From assembly GCA_021791995.1 (NCBI GenBank), contig JAJYVN010000069.1, positions 1-11,624 of the forward strand: a DNA stretch of 11,624 bases, read 5' to 3'. The DNA is from Bacillota bacterium (GTDB lineage: Bacteria > Bacillota > Sulfobacillia > RBS10-35 > JAJYVN01). Below the pieces are notes generated by a model. The model saw nothing but the letters and a program-made list of their open reading frames with translations, made no database searches and was not told where the DNA came from. Below, piece after piece: positions 1-7,260 of the stretch (positions are counted from its first letter, which is position 1; every line of letters begins with the position of its first letter). Made by a program: the position numbers and the translations under genes.

Positions 1-1489
1 GGAGGTGCCAGTCGTGAACGTAGGACTCGATCTGGACGGTCGACTGGACGGTGGCCCCCTCCAGCGGGGTGGAGCGGACAGGGCTGGAGGCCCCGATCGA
101 AGACAGATACCACGGCGAGGAAGTGTCGGCGACAAACTGGTGCAGGAAGCTCGGATCGTTGGAGAGGGTGTAGTCGGACACCCCGGATTTGTCTGCAGAC
201 CACCATACGACGGCCTTGATGTCCGGATACAGTAGCGGCAGACCAGTCAGAAAGGCGTTCATCTGCTCGATTCCCCATGACGTGACGTCCTGCGACCCGA
301 CGTCGTCGTAGTGGGCAATGCCACCTTCGGCGATCATGATCGGCTTTTTGGACGCATAGTGGTCGTATATCCAAGAGAGGTTCGCCAGAAGGCTCTGCCT
401 GGCGTCGGCGCCTACGCTGCCCGGCACCGAGTAGTCGAGATACGCGGACACCCCCACCCAGTCCACGTAGGCGGAACCAGGCCAGTACGCCTCGGTGCCC
501 GTCGTGGGGATGTCATTGGGCGCCCACACCATCGCCACATTGGGAGCCATGCTGTGCATGACCGTGGCGACCTCGCGGAAGGCGGCCACGTATTGCTGGG
601 CTTGAGCCTGGAAGGTGGCCGATCCCGGCACCGGCAGCATGCCCCACGGCACCCAGTTGCCGTTCATTTCGTTGGCGAAGCGCAGGAACACCGGGAGTCC
701 TGCAGACGCCAACTGCGTGGCGAGGCGTTGGAGATACGCATTGCTGCTCAGCACCTCGGCTAGCCCCTGTTCCGGTTGCAACGCGATTTCCAGGGCGGCG
801 TTCATGCTCTTGGCCGCCGTGATGTAGCTGGTCGGCACCGTCTGTCCCCACACCACGTAGTACAGCAGGATTGCAGGCATCCGACCGTCGTAGGCCGCCG
901 ATATCCGTGCTGCAGTTGGGTAGTTGCCGACGGCGGAATCGCCCTGCACGTAGTATCCGATCAATGTTCCAGCGGAAGGCGCGTACATCCCCTGCACCCC
1001 GATGGACCCCGGGGCGTTGTCCTGCATGTAGACCTGCAGCACGGACCGGTAGGAGTTGGCGATGATCTCGTCGGCATCCCCCCAGGTGGGTTCGCCGGCC
1101 AGCGACCAGTAAGCGGCCTCCTGGTCGAATGCGCCAACGGCGGCGGTGTACTCGCCATTGGACAGCCAGTAGTGTCCGAGCCCCTTCCAATAGAGCGCAT
1201 CGGCGGTCCAGTTGTTTGTGCCTGTCGCCCCCTGCAGCAGGCGCAACAGCGCGCACCAGTCGGCGGCCTCCGCTGCGGTGTCTCCCGACTGTTGTTGCTT
1301 ACTCAAATCCTCCTGGTATGCCCAGATCGTTGCGCCCAGGGAGCCCTCCAGCCTAGGGGTGCTGCAGGGAAGGGGAGGGGCGGGAGGGACCATTGCCTGC
1401 GCGGAGGGGCCGAGAATGCTGACCGCAAGACAGGTGGCTGCGACTGCGACCGTTTTCCAGAGACCGTGCCGGGTATCCACTCCCATCAT
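1..1489 (-). CDS. Secreted GH26-like glycoside hydrolase, 3' end missing
   Basis: Reads open for 496 codons from ATG at 1489 (a GAGGGGG ribosome site lies just upstream) and runs off the left edge, so the C-terminus is absent. Residues 1-32 form a signal peptide (charged start, hydrophobic core, cleavage after AQA). A helical, TPR-like stretch follows at roughly 55-125. The rest resembles a GH26 TIM barrel: the acid/base motif FANEMNG places Glu274, followed by NWVPWG, and the likely nucleophile is Glu388 in MIAEGG. The 114-residue spacing suits GH26 enzymes (beta-mannanases and relatives). The His usually preceding the acid/base is Asn273 here, so the substrate may differ from mannan. After the barrel, TPLEGATVQSTVQI looks like the start of a bacterial Ig-like domain. 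It lies downstream of galU and an exopolysaccharide transferase, suggesting trimming or remodelling of the polymer. The 220 bp between it and the transferase shows no convincing promoter. Family fairly sure; substrate unknown. Confidence 0.85.
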   Translation of the reverse strand, partial: MMGVDTRHGLWKTVAVAATCLAVSILGPSAQAMVPPAPPLPCSTPRLEGSLGATIWAYQEDLSKQQQSGDTAAEAADWCALLRLLQGATGTNNWTADALYWKGLGHYWLSNGEYTAAVGAFDQEAAYWSLAGEPTWGDADEIIANSYRSVLQVYMQDNAPGSIGVQGMYAPSAGTLIGYYVQGDSAVGNYPTAARISAAYDGRMPAILLYYVVWGQTVPTSYITAAKSMNAALEIALQPEQGLAEVLSSNAYLQRLATQLASAGLPVFLRFANEMNGNWVPWGMLPVPGSATFQAQAQQYVAAFREVATVMHSMAPNVAMVWAPNDIPTTGTEAYWPGSAYVDWVGVSAYLDYSVPGSVGADARQSLLANLSWIYDHYASKKPIMIAEGGIAHYDDVGSQDVTSWGIEQMNAFLTGLPLLYPDIKAVVWWSADKSGVSDYTLSNDPSFLHQFVADTSSPWYLSSIGASSPVRSTPLEGATVQSTVQIESYVHDWHL

Positions 1490-1709
1490 CGCATTGCCCC
1501 CTCGCCCAAGACCTCTGCCGGGTTCGATTCCGAACGAGTGCACCAGGCGCCCTGCGGTGACCATTTCTCGTGGGTTGACACGGCGCGGACGCGCTTGCGT
1601 TTCATGCCGTCTGAGATGTTCCATCCGTAGGTTTTCTTCCTGCCGAAGCGATCATCAAGGCGGCCGCTCCGGTTACGGGCGCGCCCACTACGGCATGCGA
1701 CGGCAACCA

Positions 1710-3155
1710 CTACATCCCCGTTCCGAGCACCAGGGTGGGGATGGTGCGCAAAAGGATCTTGAGGTCGAGGACCAGCGACCACTGGTCCACATACTGCAGA
1801 TCGAGCTTCATCCACTCGTCGAAGTCCACGGTATTGCGTCCAGAGACCTGCCAGAGGCAGGTGAGGCCTGGACGCACCGAGAGGCGCCGACGGTAAGCCG
1901 CTTCAGGATAGCGCTGAACCTCTTCCGGAAGAGGGGGCCGCGGTCCGACGAGACTCATGTGTCCTACGAGCACGTTGGCGAATTGGGGGAGCTCATCCAG
2001 AGAGAAGCGGCGCAGGAACCGGCCAACCCGCGTGATGCGGGGATCGTTGCGGATCTTGAAGACCGGACCATTCATCTCGTTCCGATGCAAGAGCGTCTCC
2101 CGCAAGCGCTCGGCATCGGGGACCATGCTGCGGAACTTGTAGCAGGGAAACCGGCGGCCGTGGAGCCCCACGCGTTCTTGACGGAAGATTACGGGTCCCT
2201 CCGGACTGTCAATCTTGATCGCGATCGCGATCACCAGGAGGATCGGGGAAAGCAGCACAAGGGCGAGCGATGCGCCCACGATGTCGATCAGGCGTTTCAT
2301 CTGATGGGGGAAGACGTCGCGTTCCGGGGTGAGGGGCACGATGTTGGATCTTCCGATGACGCTTCTGTGGAAGAGCCGTGTGCCGAAGTCGTCCAGAATA
2401 AGTTGGACGACCTTGCCCTCGGTTTCCGCTGCCACGGCGATCTCTTGGAGCATCGGCTCGCCGAGCGGCGTCAAAAGAATCACCTGGTCGATGACGTGGG
2501 ATTGAAAGGCCTCGCGCAATTGGCTGTAGTCGCCGAGAATGGCCACCGATTGTTTGGTGAGGGATCTCCCTTCCGCAAGAGTGGATTCCTCCTCGGTGGC
2601 GGCGAGAAGCGAGCGCGCGATCTCCCATGATGGGAGGAGCACCCCGACCGGAATGATGCCGGTTTCGCGCTGAGAGCAGAGTGTGCGGGCGTAAGGGAGG
2701 GCGCGCTCGGGCGGACCGATGATCAGGGCGCGGCGTGTGTCCAGGCCATGCCTCCGCATGGAACCGACGATCGCCTGCGCCAAAAGGCGGATCGCGGTGA
2801 CCAGGACCAGGGAGAGCACGGGGAACAGGCCGAGCGCAAGACGGCTGACGTGGTTGGCGTGGAGCGCCTCGACCAGGGCGAAGGCCGTCAAGCCGCCGAG
2901 GAAGTTCACGGCGAACGATTCACGAAAGTCCCGGACGCGGTCCGACTGCCGCATGGGCCGATCCGGTCGGCATACCAGGGAGAGAATGCCCCAGACGAGG
3001 ATGATGACGGGGAAGAGGATCATGTAGTCCAGCACAAGTTGGGGGGAAACACGCTCCAAGTGCACATGCCAACTGAGCAGGACAAAGTAGGAGAAAACCG
3101 CAGTCGCTGCATCCAACAATACAGCGAGCTCGCGCCGCCAGCGTGCGAGCACCAC
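1710..3155 (-). CDS. Polyprenyl-phosphate sugar-1-phosphate transferase (exopolysaccharide initiation)
   Basis: A 481-residue membrane protein of the WcaJ/CpsE/RfbP type, which transfers a sugar-1-phosphate from a nucleotide sugar to undecaprenyl phosphate and so starts an exopolysaccharide repeat unit. About four transmembrane segments lie in residues 10-125. A Rossmann-like (CoA-binding_3) region follows at about 135-260, starting TRRALIIGPPERA. A membrane-entering helix comes next (RLIDIVGASLALVLLSPILL). The C-terminal bacterial sugar transferase domain carries FRQERVGLHGRRFPCYKFRS, the catalytic-region signature FSLDELPQ, LVGPRPPLPEEV and VRPGLTCLWQVSGRN. Length and order fit full-length members. 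Start GTG at 3155 is preceded by AGGGGGG at suitable spacing. It follows galU by 23 bp, consistent with one operon in which GalU supplies UDP-glucose. The exact sugar (glucose or galactose) cannot be told from sequence. Confidence 0.93.
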   Translation of the reverse strand: MVLARWRRELAVLLDAATAVFSYFVLLSWHVHLERVSPQLVLDYMILFPVIILVWGILSLVCRPDRPMRQSDRVRDFRESFAVNFLGGLTAFALVEALHANHVSRLALGLFPVLSLVLVTAIRLLAQAIVGSMRRHGLDTRRALIIGPPERALPYARTLCSQRETGIIPVGVLLPSWEIARSLLAATEEESTLAEGRSLTKQSVAILGDYSQLREAFQSHVIDQVILLTPLGEPMLQEIAVAAETEGKVVQLILDDFGTRLFHRSVIGRSNIVPLTPERDVFPHQMKRLIDIVGASLALVLLSPILLVIAIAIKIDSPEGPVIFRQERVGLHGRRFPCYKFRSMVPDAERLRETLLHRNEMNGPVFKIRNDPRITRVGRFLRRFSLDELPQFANVLVGHMSLVGPRPPLPEEVQRYPEAAYRRRLSVRPGLTCLWQVSGRNTVDFDEWMKLDLQYVDQWSLVLDLKILLRTIPTLVLGTGM

Positions 3156-3178
3156 GACCGGTTCCCCCCTGTGCGAAA

Positions 3179-4123
3179 TTACTCCCTGCGCTCCAGTGCA
3201 TCGACCCCGAGCAGGTCCCTCAGGTAAGAGAGGAAGGGTGGTCCCAGATCCTCTCGCCGCAGGGTCAGTTCCACCATGGCCTGGAGGTACCCGAGCTTAC
3301 TGCCGACGTCATAGAGGGTGTCACGGCATTCGTAGGCCACAATCGGCATCTGGCGGTTCAGCGTGCGGAGTGCGTCCGTGAGCTGAATCTCGCCTCCGGC
3401 GCCGGGGGTCGCGGCCTCCAGGATCGCGAAGATCTCACTCGGTAAAACGTACCGGCCGAGAATCGCCAAATTCGACGGCGCTTCGCTCGGAGCGGGTTTC
3501 TCCACCAGGTCGATCACATCGTGGCAGAAGTTATGACCACGGCGGACGTCCACCACACCATACAAACGGACGAGGGCGGGTTCGACCGGCCGGACCGCCA
3601 CCACCGGCCGACCGGTCTCTTGGTAAATCCGGATCATGTCGCGCAGACAATGGGAAGAGAACCCAACGCTTGTGCCCGGGAGAACGTCGTCGGGAAGCAG
3701 GACCACGAAGGGGTTTTGCTGTATGTGTGCTGCGGCGAGCGAGACGGCATGGCCGAGTCCTCGGGGCTGTGGCTGGCGGACGTAGTGCAGATGAATGTGG
3801 GAGAACGGGATGAGCGGCATGCCCCGGTCCGAGAGAGCCTTCTCCAGTTCCTGCTTGGTGTCGAAGTGGTCCTCAATCGACGCCTTGAATCGATTGGTGA
3901 CGATCAGAAAGTCGTCGATCCCTGCTTCGACGGCTTCTTCCACGCTGTACTCGATGACCGGGCGGTCCACCAAAGGGAGCATCTCCTTAGGAACCGCGCG
4001 CGTGGCGGGTAGAAACCGCGTTCCAAGGCCTGCAGCGGGGATGACGGCGGTACGAATGGATTGCGGATGGATGGTGATCGCCTCCAAGATGCCTGGGATC
4101 GGGAGAATACGCTGCGATGCCAC
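3179..4123 (-). CDS. galU: UTP-glucose-1-phosphate uridylyltransferase
   Basis: Makes UDP-glucose from UTP and glucose-1-phosphate in the cytoplasm, feeding exopolysaccharide and wall-polymer synthesis. The 314-residue sequence has the nucleotidyltransferase signature AAGLGTRFLPATRAVPKEML (residues 30-49), then RGLGHAV, LLPDD, YGVVDV, VEKP, the GAGGEIQLTDAL block and DVGSKLGY near the C-terminus. All are typical of bacterial GalU/GtaB and length is normal. The assigned start is GTG with a weak AAGGG site. It gives about 15 residues more N-terminal sequence than usual before the conserved RTAVIPAAG core, and no well-placed alternative ATG/GTG is visible, so the true start is uncertain. First gene of the minus-strand cluster; the divergent region at 4124-4198 presumably holds its promoter. 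Confidence 0.96.
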   Translation of the reverse strand: MASQRILPIPGILEAITIHPQSIRTAVIPAAGLGTRFLPATRAVPKEMLPLVDRPVIEYSVEEAVEAGIDDFLIVTNRFKASIEDHFDTKQELEKALSDRGMPLIPFSHIHLHYVRQPQPRGLGHAVSLAAAHIQQNPFVVLLPDDVLPGTSVGFSSHCLRDMIRIYQETGRPVVAVRPVEPALVRLYGVVDVRRGHNFCHDVIDLVEKPAPSEAPSNLAILGRYVLPSEIFAILEAATPGAGGEIQLTDALRTLNRQMPIVAYECRDTLYDVGSKLGYLQAMVELTLRREDLGPPFLSYLRDLLGVDALERRE

Positions 4124-4169
4124 GAAACCCTTTTTATCTCATTGGACGCACAGGGTGCCCTCTCCTCCC

Positions 4170-4196
4170 GGTATATACCTTAGGGACGGGATACCT
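4170..4196. promoter_or_regulatory. Operator-like palindrome and repeat between divergent operons
   Basis: The 75 bp between galU (leftward) and the TPR-protein gene (rightward) contains a perfect 10-bp palindrome, GGTATATACC, at 4170-4179. ATACCT at 4175-4180 is repeated at 4191-4196, exactly 16 bp further on. Three copies of a GGTAT/ATACC half-site in 27 bp resemble a regulator-binding region, or an AT-rich promoter element in otherwise GC-rich DNA. On the minus strand TTGGGT and TATCCC lie 17 bp apart and could be a weak galU promoter. No consensus promoter stands out on the plus strand. Confidence 0.35.
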
Positions 4197-4198
4197 AG

Positions 4199-6304
4199 TT
4201 GCGGTGGGCTACCCAAATAGGGGAGGATGGACAGCGACCACAGACGACGGCCATCGACAACAATCCAGAAGGGGTGGGGGAGACGCGGAAACGAAAGCGG
4301 AAGGAGCTCGAGGTTTCGAGCGACGGACGTGATGCCACCCGGTGGCGACATGGTCTGCGTTGCCTGCGCCAAGGGGACTATGTGGGTGCTTTGGCGGAGT
4401 GGGCGAAATGCACGCGGCCAGGGATCCAGAGCGCCATGGCGGAGGCCTATCTGCGCCAGGCCATGGGGACCCGAGACCATGCGCAGGCCCGCGCGATCTT
4501 GCAGAAGGCAGCGCAACTGGTGCCCGACGATCCGCGTCCGATCTACCACCTTACCTTGCGGGCCCTCCGCTTGGGGCAGGCGATAGAGGGTTTGGCACTG
4601 TCTCGGCAAGCCGTGCGGCTCGATCCCCACTCTGAGCGCTATCGGCGGACGGAGGCATTGGCTGGTGCGATGGCCGGGGAGCCGCCGTCGGACTGGCGGG
4701 GGGCGCTCGTCGCGGGGGTGGGCGCGGGGCGCTGGCCGGAGGTGGGGCCGGATGCTCCGGGGTGGCTTGTGTCTTTGCTTCGAGCGATGGAGGCCGCGAC
4801 GCGCACGGAGTGGGAGACGGTGCGCATCGCCGTCGAGGAAGCTCTTACGGACGCCTCGATCCCCGAACGGGCGCATGCTACCCTCCTCTATTACCGCGCT
4901 TTGGCCCAGGTGGCCCAGGGGGGTGCCGAGACCCTGGTGGTAACCGGCCCGTTCCAGGCGCGCACGGCGCGCCTTTCACGCGTCGTGGCGGCCCATCGGC
5001 TTGCGGATACCCTGCGGCAGAAAGACCCCCAAGCAGCGGAAGAAGTCGTGCGCACCGGTGCCCTTCCGGAACTCCGCGATCCGGCCTTGGTCCAAATCGG
5101 TGCGCTCTATGTGAAGATGGGACAAATCGGTCCAGGGATCCGCACGCTGCTGTCAGCCGGGGCGGATACAATGGCGCACCCCGTCGCCTACCTCCTCGAG
5201 GAGGTAGGTTCCGCACAATGCATCGAGATCTGGGAGCGAGTGTTGCGCCAGGCGCGCGCCGGTACACTCCGCACCCAAGGGGTGGATTCGCAGGGCGCCG
5301 TGTGTGCTCTTCTCCGACACCTGCGGGACCTTTGGAAGGACGAGGGTGAAGAAAAGGCACTGGTGTATGCGGAGGAGCTCGTAACGGCATGGCCGGACCC
5401 CTCCGTCGACGACTTGATGCAGCTTTTCCGCCTATGGGATGCGGTGCATCGTGACCTCGACGACCGTGCGATCGGGCTTCTGGAGACGGTGTTGCGGGCG
5501 CAGCCGGATCACCTGGAGGCCAAGGCGCGGCTGGATGGCCTGTGGCGCCGGCTTGGGTATTGGGAGAAGGCGATAGATTCCAGTGAGCAGCGTTGGCGCG
5601 TCGATCCCAACGACCCCGAGCTCCGGATGGCTGCGGTGGAAGACCGCGGGCGCATGCTCCTTCTGGCGCTTCTGCGGAATGACCTTGAGTGGGCCGACCG
5701 GGTCGTGGGGCAGCTGCGAGAGAGAGCCGGAACCGAGGAGTACGACCCGTTTCGGGTTGTGGCGATTCTGGGCGCCGCCGCGTTGGAGCGCATTCGGAAC
5801 CGGGCGCGGGGGAAGTTGCCCATCGGTAAATGGGATGCTGCCTTCCGGGATGCTCCCGGAGTGGTCGTGCCGACGGTCGCGTTTGTTCTTCGAGGGTTCC
5901 TCTCCCTCATGAACAAGTCCTGGAAGTCGGGGTATCGCCTCTTCATGCGAGTGGACTATAGTCATGATTGGCACAACGTGCAGTGGGGTGGCGATGGTAG
6001 CCACGCCTTTTATCTGCGGTGGATGGCGTTTTCCTCCTGCTGGAGTAGGCAACTGCGGACACGGGCACCGCTTGTGGAATGCAGTGAAGGTTGTTACGTG
6101 ACGTGGCGACTCCTCCAACGAGCCTATGATACCGGATCGGGGACGGCACTGCCGCTACCGGAATGCGTCAAGGGCTGCCCGAACGTGGAGAAGTGCTATC
6201 GCCTGCATCAACGGATGCTGCGTCAAGACGAAAGCGATGCGCATCCTGCGGTGCAAAGGGAGGTGCAGCAGTGCCTCGCAAACATCGAGCGAATCAGGGC
6301 CTGA
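4199..6304 (+). CDS. Large TPR-like helical repeat protein with C-terminal cysteine cluster
   Basis: A protein of about 700 residues of unknown function heading the chaperone gene set. TPR-like helical pairs are visible near residues 50-150 (GDYVGALAEWAKC, then ARAILQKAAQLVPDDPRPIY, then ALSRQAVRLDPHSERY) and near 430-490 (LLETVLRAQPDHLEAKARLD, then WEKAIDSSEQRWRVDPNDPE). The last hundred residues carry clustered cysteines: C614, C628-x3-C632 and C656-x3-C660-x5-C666, suggesting metal binding or disulfide switching. No signal peptide or membrane segment is seen, so it is probably cytoplasmic. A stop codon sits immediately before TTG 4199, the first possible start; GTG 4274 is a later alternative with poor ribosome-site spacing, so the N-terminus is uncertain. 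It overlaps the J-domain gene by 34 bp, implying translational coupling. By inference it may be a client adaptor for the downstream Hsp70. Confidence 0.8.
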   Translation: MRWATQIGEDGQRPQTTAIDNNPEGVGETRKRKRKELEVSSDGRDATRWRHGLRCLRQGDYVGALAEWAKCTRPGIQSAMAEAYLRQAMGTRDHAQARAILQKAAQLVPDDPRPIYHLTLRALRLGQAIEGLALSRQAVRLDPHSERYRRTEALAGAMAGEPPSDWRGALVAGVGAGRWPEVGPDAPGWLVSLLRAMEAATRTEWETVRIAVEEALTDASIPERAHATLLYYRALAQVAQGGAETLVVTGPFQARTARLSRVVAAHRLADTLRQKDPQAAEEVVRTGALPELRDPALVQIGALYVKMGQIGPGIRTLLSAGADTMAHPVAYLLEEVGSAQCIEIWERVLRQARAGTLRTQGVDSQGAVCALLRHLRDLWKDEGEEKALVYAEELVTAWPDPSVDDLMQLFRLWDAVHRDLDDRAIGLLETVLRAQPDHLEAKARLDGLWRRLGYWEKAIDSSEQRWRVDPNDPELRMAAVEDRGRMLLLALLRNDLEWADRVVGQLRERAGTEEYDPFRVVAILGAAALERIRNRARGKLPIGKWDAAFRDAPGVVVPTVAFVLRGFLSLMNKSWKSGYRLFMRVDYSHDWHNVQWGGDGSHAFYLRWMAFSSCWSRQLRTRAPLVECSEGCYVTWRLLQRAYDTGSGTALPLPECVKGCPNVEKCYRLHQRMLRQDESDAHPAVQREVQQCLANIERIRA
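6258..6265 (+). promoter_or_regulatory. Ribosome binding site fixing the J-domain protein start
   Basis: GGGAGGTG lies 5 bp before GTG 6271, inside the end of the TPR-protein gene. The reading frame stays open further upstream (a GTG or ATG start as far back as 6163 is possible), but only 6271 has a strong site and places the J-domain directly after a short basic N-terminus. Confidence 0.75.
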
Positions 6305-6648
6305 AGCAGGACCCGTTTGCCGTTCTGGGACTGCCGCTCGGAGCGGATGACACAGCGGTTCGCATCGCATATCGGAATGCCGTCCGGGAGCACTCCCCTG
6401 AACGGGATCCGGAGGGGTTCAAAGCGGTGCGGGAGGCGTACGAGGCCCTGCGGGATCCCGTGGCACGGGCGGAGACCATACTCTTTCGCCGTCCGGTGCT
6501 GCCCGACCTGGAAGGTGATTTGGCTCAGATCCAAGTGGAGCCGCCCGCATTGGAAGAGATCCTCTCGGATCTCTGGGCGATTGCCGTGGAAGGGACCGAT
6601 CTCGGTCGGACTGCCTTTCCCGAAGACCTGCGTGAGATTGCGGAGTGA
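6271..6648 (+). CDS. Small J-domain co-chaperone with altered HPD motif
   Basis: A 125-residue protein starting at GTG, 34 bp inside the preceding gene. Residues 14-65 form a J-domain: DPFAVLGLPLGADDTAVRIA (helices I-II), the loop, then FKAVREAYEALRDPVARAET (helix III). J-proteins stimulate Hsp70 ATP hydrolysis through an HPD tripeptide between helices II and III; here the loop reads EHSPERDPEGF (H41-S42-P43-E44), so the exact HPD is absent. Comparable H-x-P-E-x-D loops occur in small stand-alone bacterial J-proteins as far as I recall. No Gly/Phe-rich linker, zinc fingers or DnaJ C-terminal domains are present. The acidic C-terminal half (about 66-125) is not recognised. Its likely partner is the Hsp70 encoded two genes downstream, with a GrpE-like gene between. 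Whether it is catalytically active or a specialised or inactive J-protein is open. Confidence 0.85.
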   Translation: MPRKHRANQGLKQDPFAVLGLPLGADDTAVRIAYRNAVREHSPERDPEGFKAVREAYEALRDPVARAETILFRRPVLPDLEGDLAQIQVEPPALEEILSDLWAIAVEGTDLGRTAFPEDLREIAE

Positions 6649-6663
6649 GAAGGGAATAAGCCC

Positions 6664-7260
6664 ATGCGATGGCCCTGGACCCAGCCCGATCGGACTCCTG
6701 AGGTGTTGAAGGCGTTGGAGGAGGTGCAGGCGGAGGTACGAAAAGTTGGAAAGCAATCCCTGCGCACGGAGGCTCGGTGGGATGCGATGCATGGTCAGAT
6801 GGACGAGCTCAAGCGAGGCGTGCAAGAAGGGTTTGCACGGCAGCTGAGCACACTTCAGGAGCTCCTGGTACCGGCGGATACGGGCACCGACCGCTTCGCA
6901 TTGGCGCTGATCACCGTTGCCGACAGTGTGGAGCAGGCGCAGGCGGTGATGGTCCAGGCGGCCAACGGAGCCCCCGCCGAGGAAGTGGCCGAGGAACGGA
7001 GAGCCTTTGCGGAGATGCTCATCCGCATTCTGGCACAAGTGCGACGCACGCTTTCGGACGTGGGCATTGACCCCTTGCCGGGTGAGGGGAGCCTTTTTGA
7101 TCCGAGGGCACATCGGGCGATCGGCCGAACCGTGGCCCCAGGAATGGCGGGCCGCGTGGTGGGGGTTGCACGCCGGGGATACCGCATGGACGGTCGTATC
7201 CTGCGCGTGGCGGATGTCCTAGTGGGAGCAGAGGAGAACGAGGGAGGAAGCGCAGAGTGA
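6664..7260 (+). CDS. GrpE-like nucleotide exchange factor
   Basis: A 198-residue protein with GrpE architecture; GrpE dimers release ADP from Hsp70. Residues 12-65 are a charged heptad-like helix expected to form the long coiled coil (LKALEEVQAEVRKVG and onward). A helical region follows, then the beta domain with the family signature in diverged form: SLFDPRAHRAIGRT, GRVVGVARRGYRMDGRILR and ADVLVG, matching the usual FDPxxHxA...GYxxxxRxLRxAxVxV pattern. It differs from housekeeping GrpE by a short N-terminus and a loop rich in Ala/Glu near residues 98-110. ATG 6664 has a GAAGGGAA site about 9 bp upstream. It lies 15 bp after the J-domain gene and overlaps the Hsp70 start by 4 bp (GTGA), so synthesis of all three is probably coupled. 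Confidence 0.88.
   Translation: MRWPWTQPDRTPEVLKALEEVQAEVRKVGKQSLRTEARWDAMHGQMDELKRGVQEGFARQLSTLQELLVPADTGTDRFALALITVADSVEQAQAVMVQAANGAPAEEVAEERRAFAEMLIRILAQVRRTLSDVGIDPLPGEGSLFDPRAHRAIGRTVAPGMAGRVVGVARRGYRMDGRILRVADVLVGAEENEGGSAE

Noticed and set aside
513..1256. Minus-strand 247-codon frame
   Set aside because: Same strand but shifted frame of the GH26-like gene, whose own frame holds the signal peptide and catalytic motifs.
1575..1580. Plus-strand TTGACA that could be a -35 element
   Set aside because: No -10-like hexamer at 16-18 bp and no plus-strand gene downstream.
1490..1709. Possible riboswitch or terminator in the 220-bp gap upstream of the hydrolase gene
   Set aside because: GGGCGCGCCC (1677-1686) and GCGGCCGC palindromes occur but without a T tract, and a short GCAAGC stretch is too little for a c-di-GMP riboswitch core.
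1212..2630. Long plus-strand open frame (472 codons) opposite the sugar transferase and hydrolase
   Set aside because: It is the antisense of two clearly recognisable minus-strand genes; its translation is Arg/His/Glu-rich with no family motifs. Such frames are common in GC-rich DNA.
4227..4586. ATG 4227 with GGGGAGG directly upstream as a gene start
   Set aside because: The ribosome site is only about one base from the ATG, and the frame is shifted relative to the TPR gene and ends after 119 codons without domain content.
4124..7256. HrcA/CIRCE control of the chaperone genes
   Set aside because: No TTAGCACTC-N9-GAGTGCTAA-type inverted repeat is seen upstream of the TPR gene or between the co-chaperone genes.
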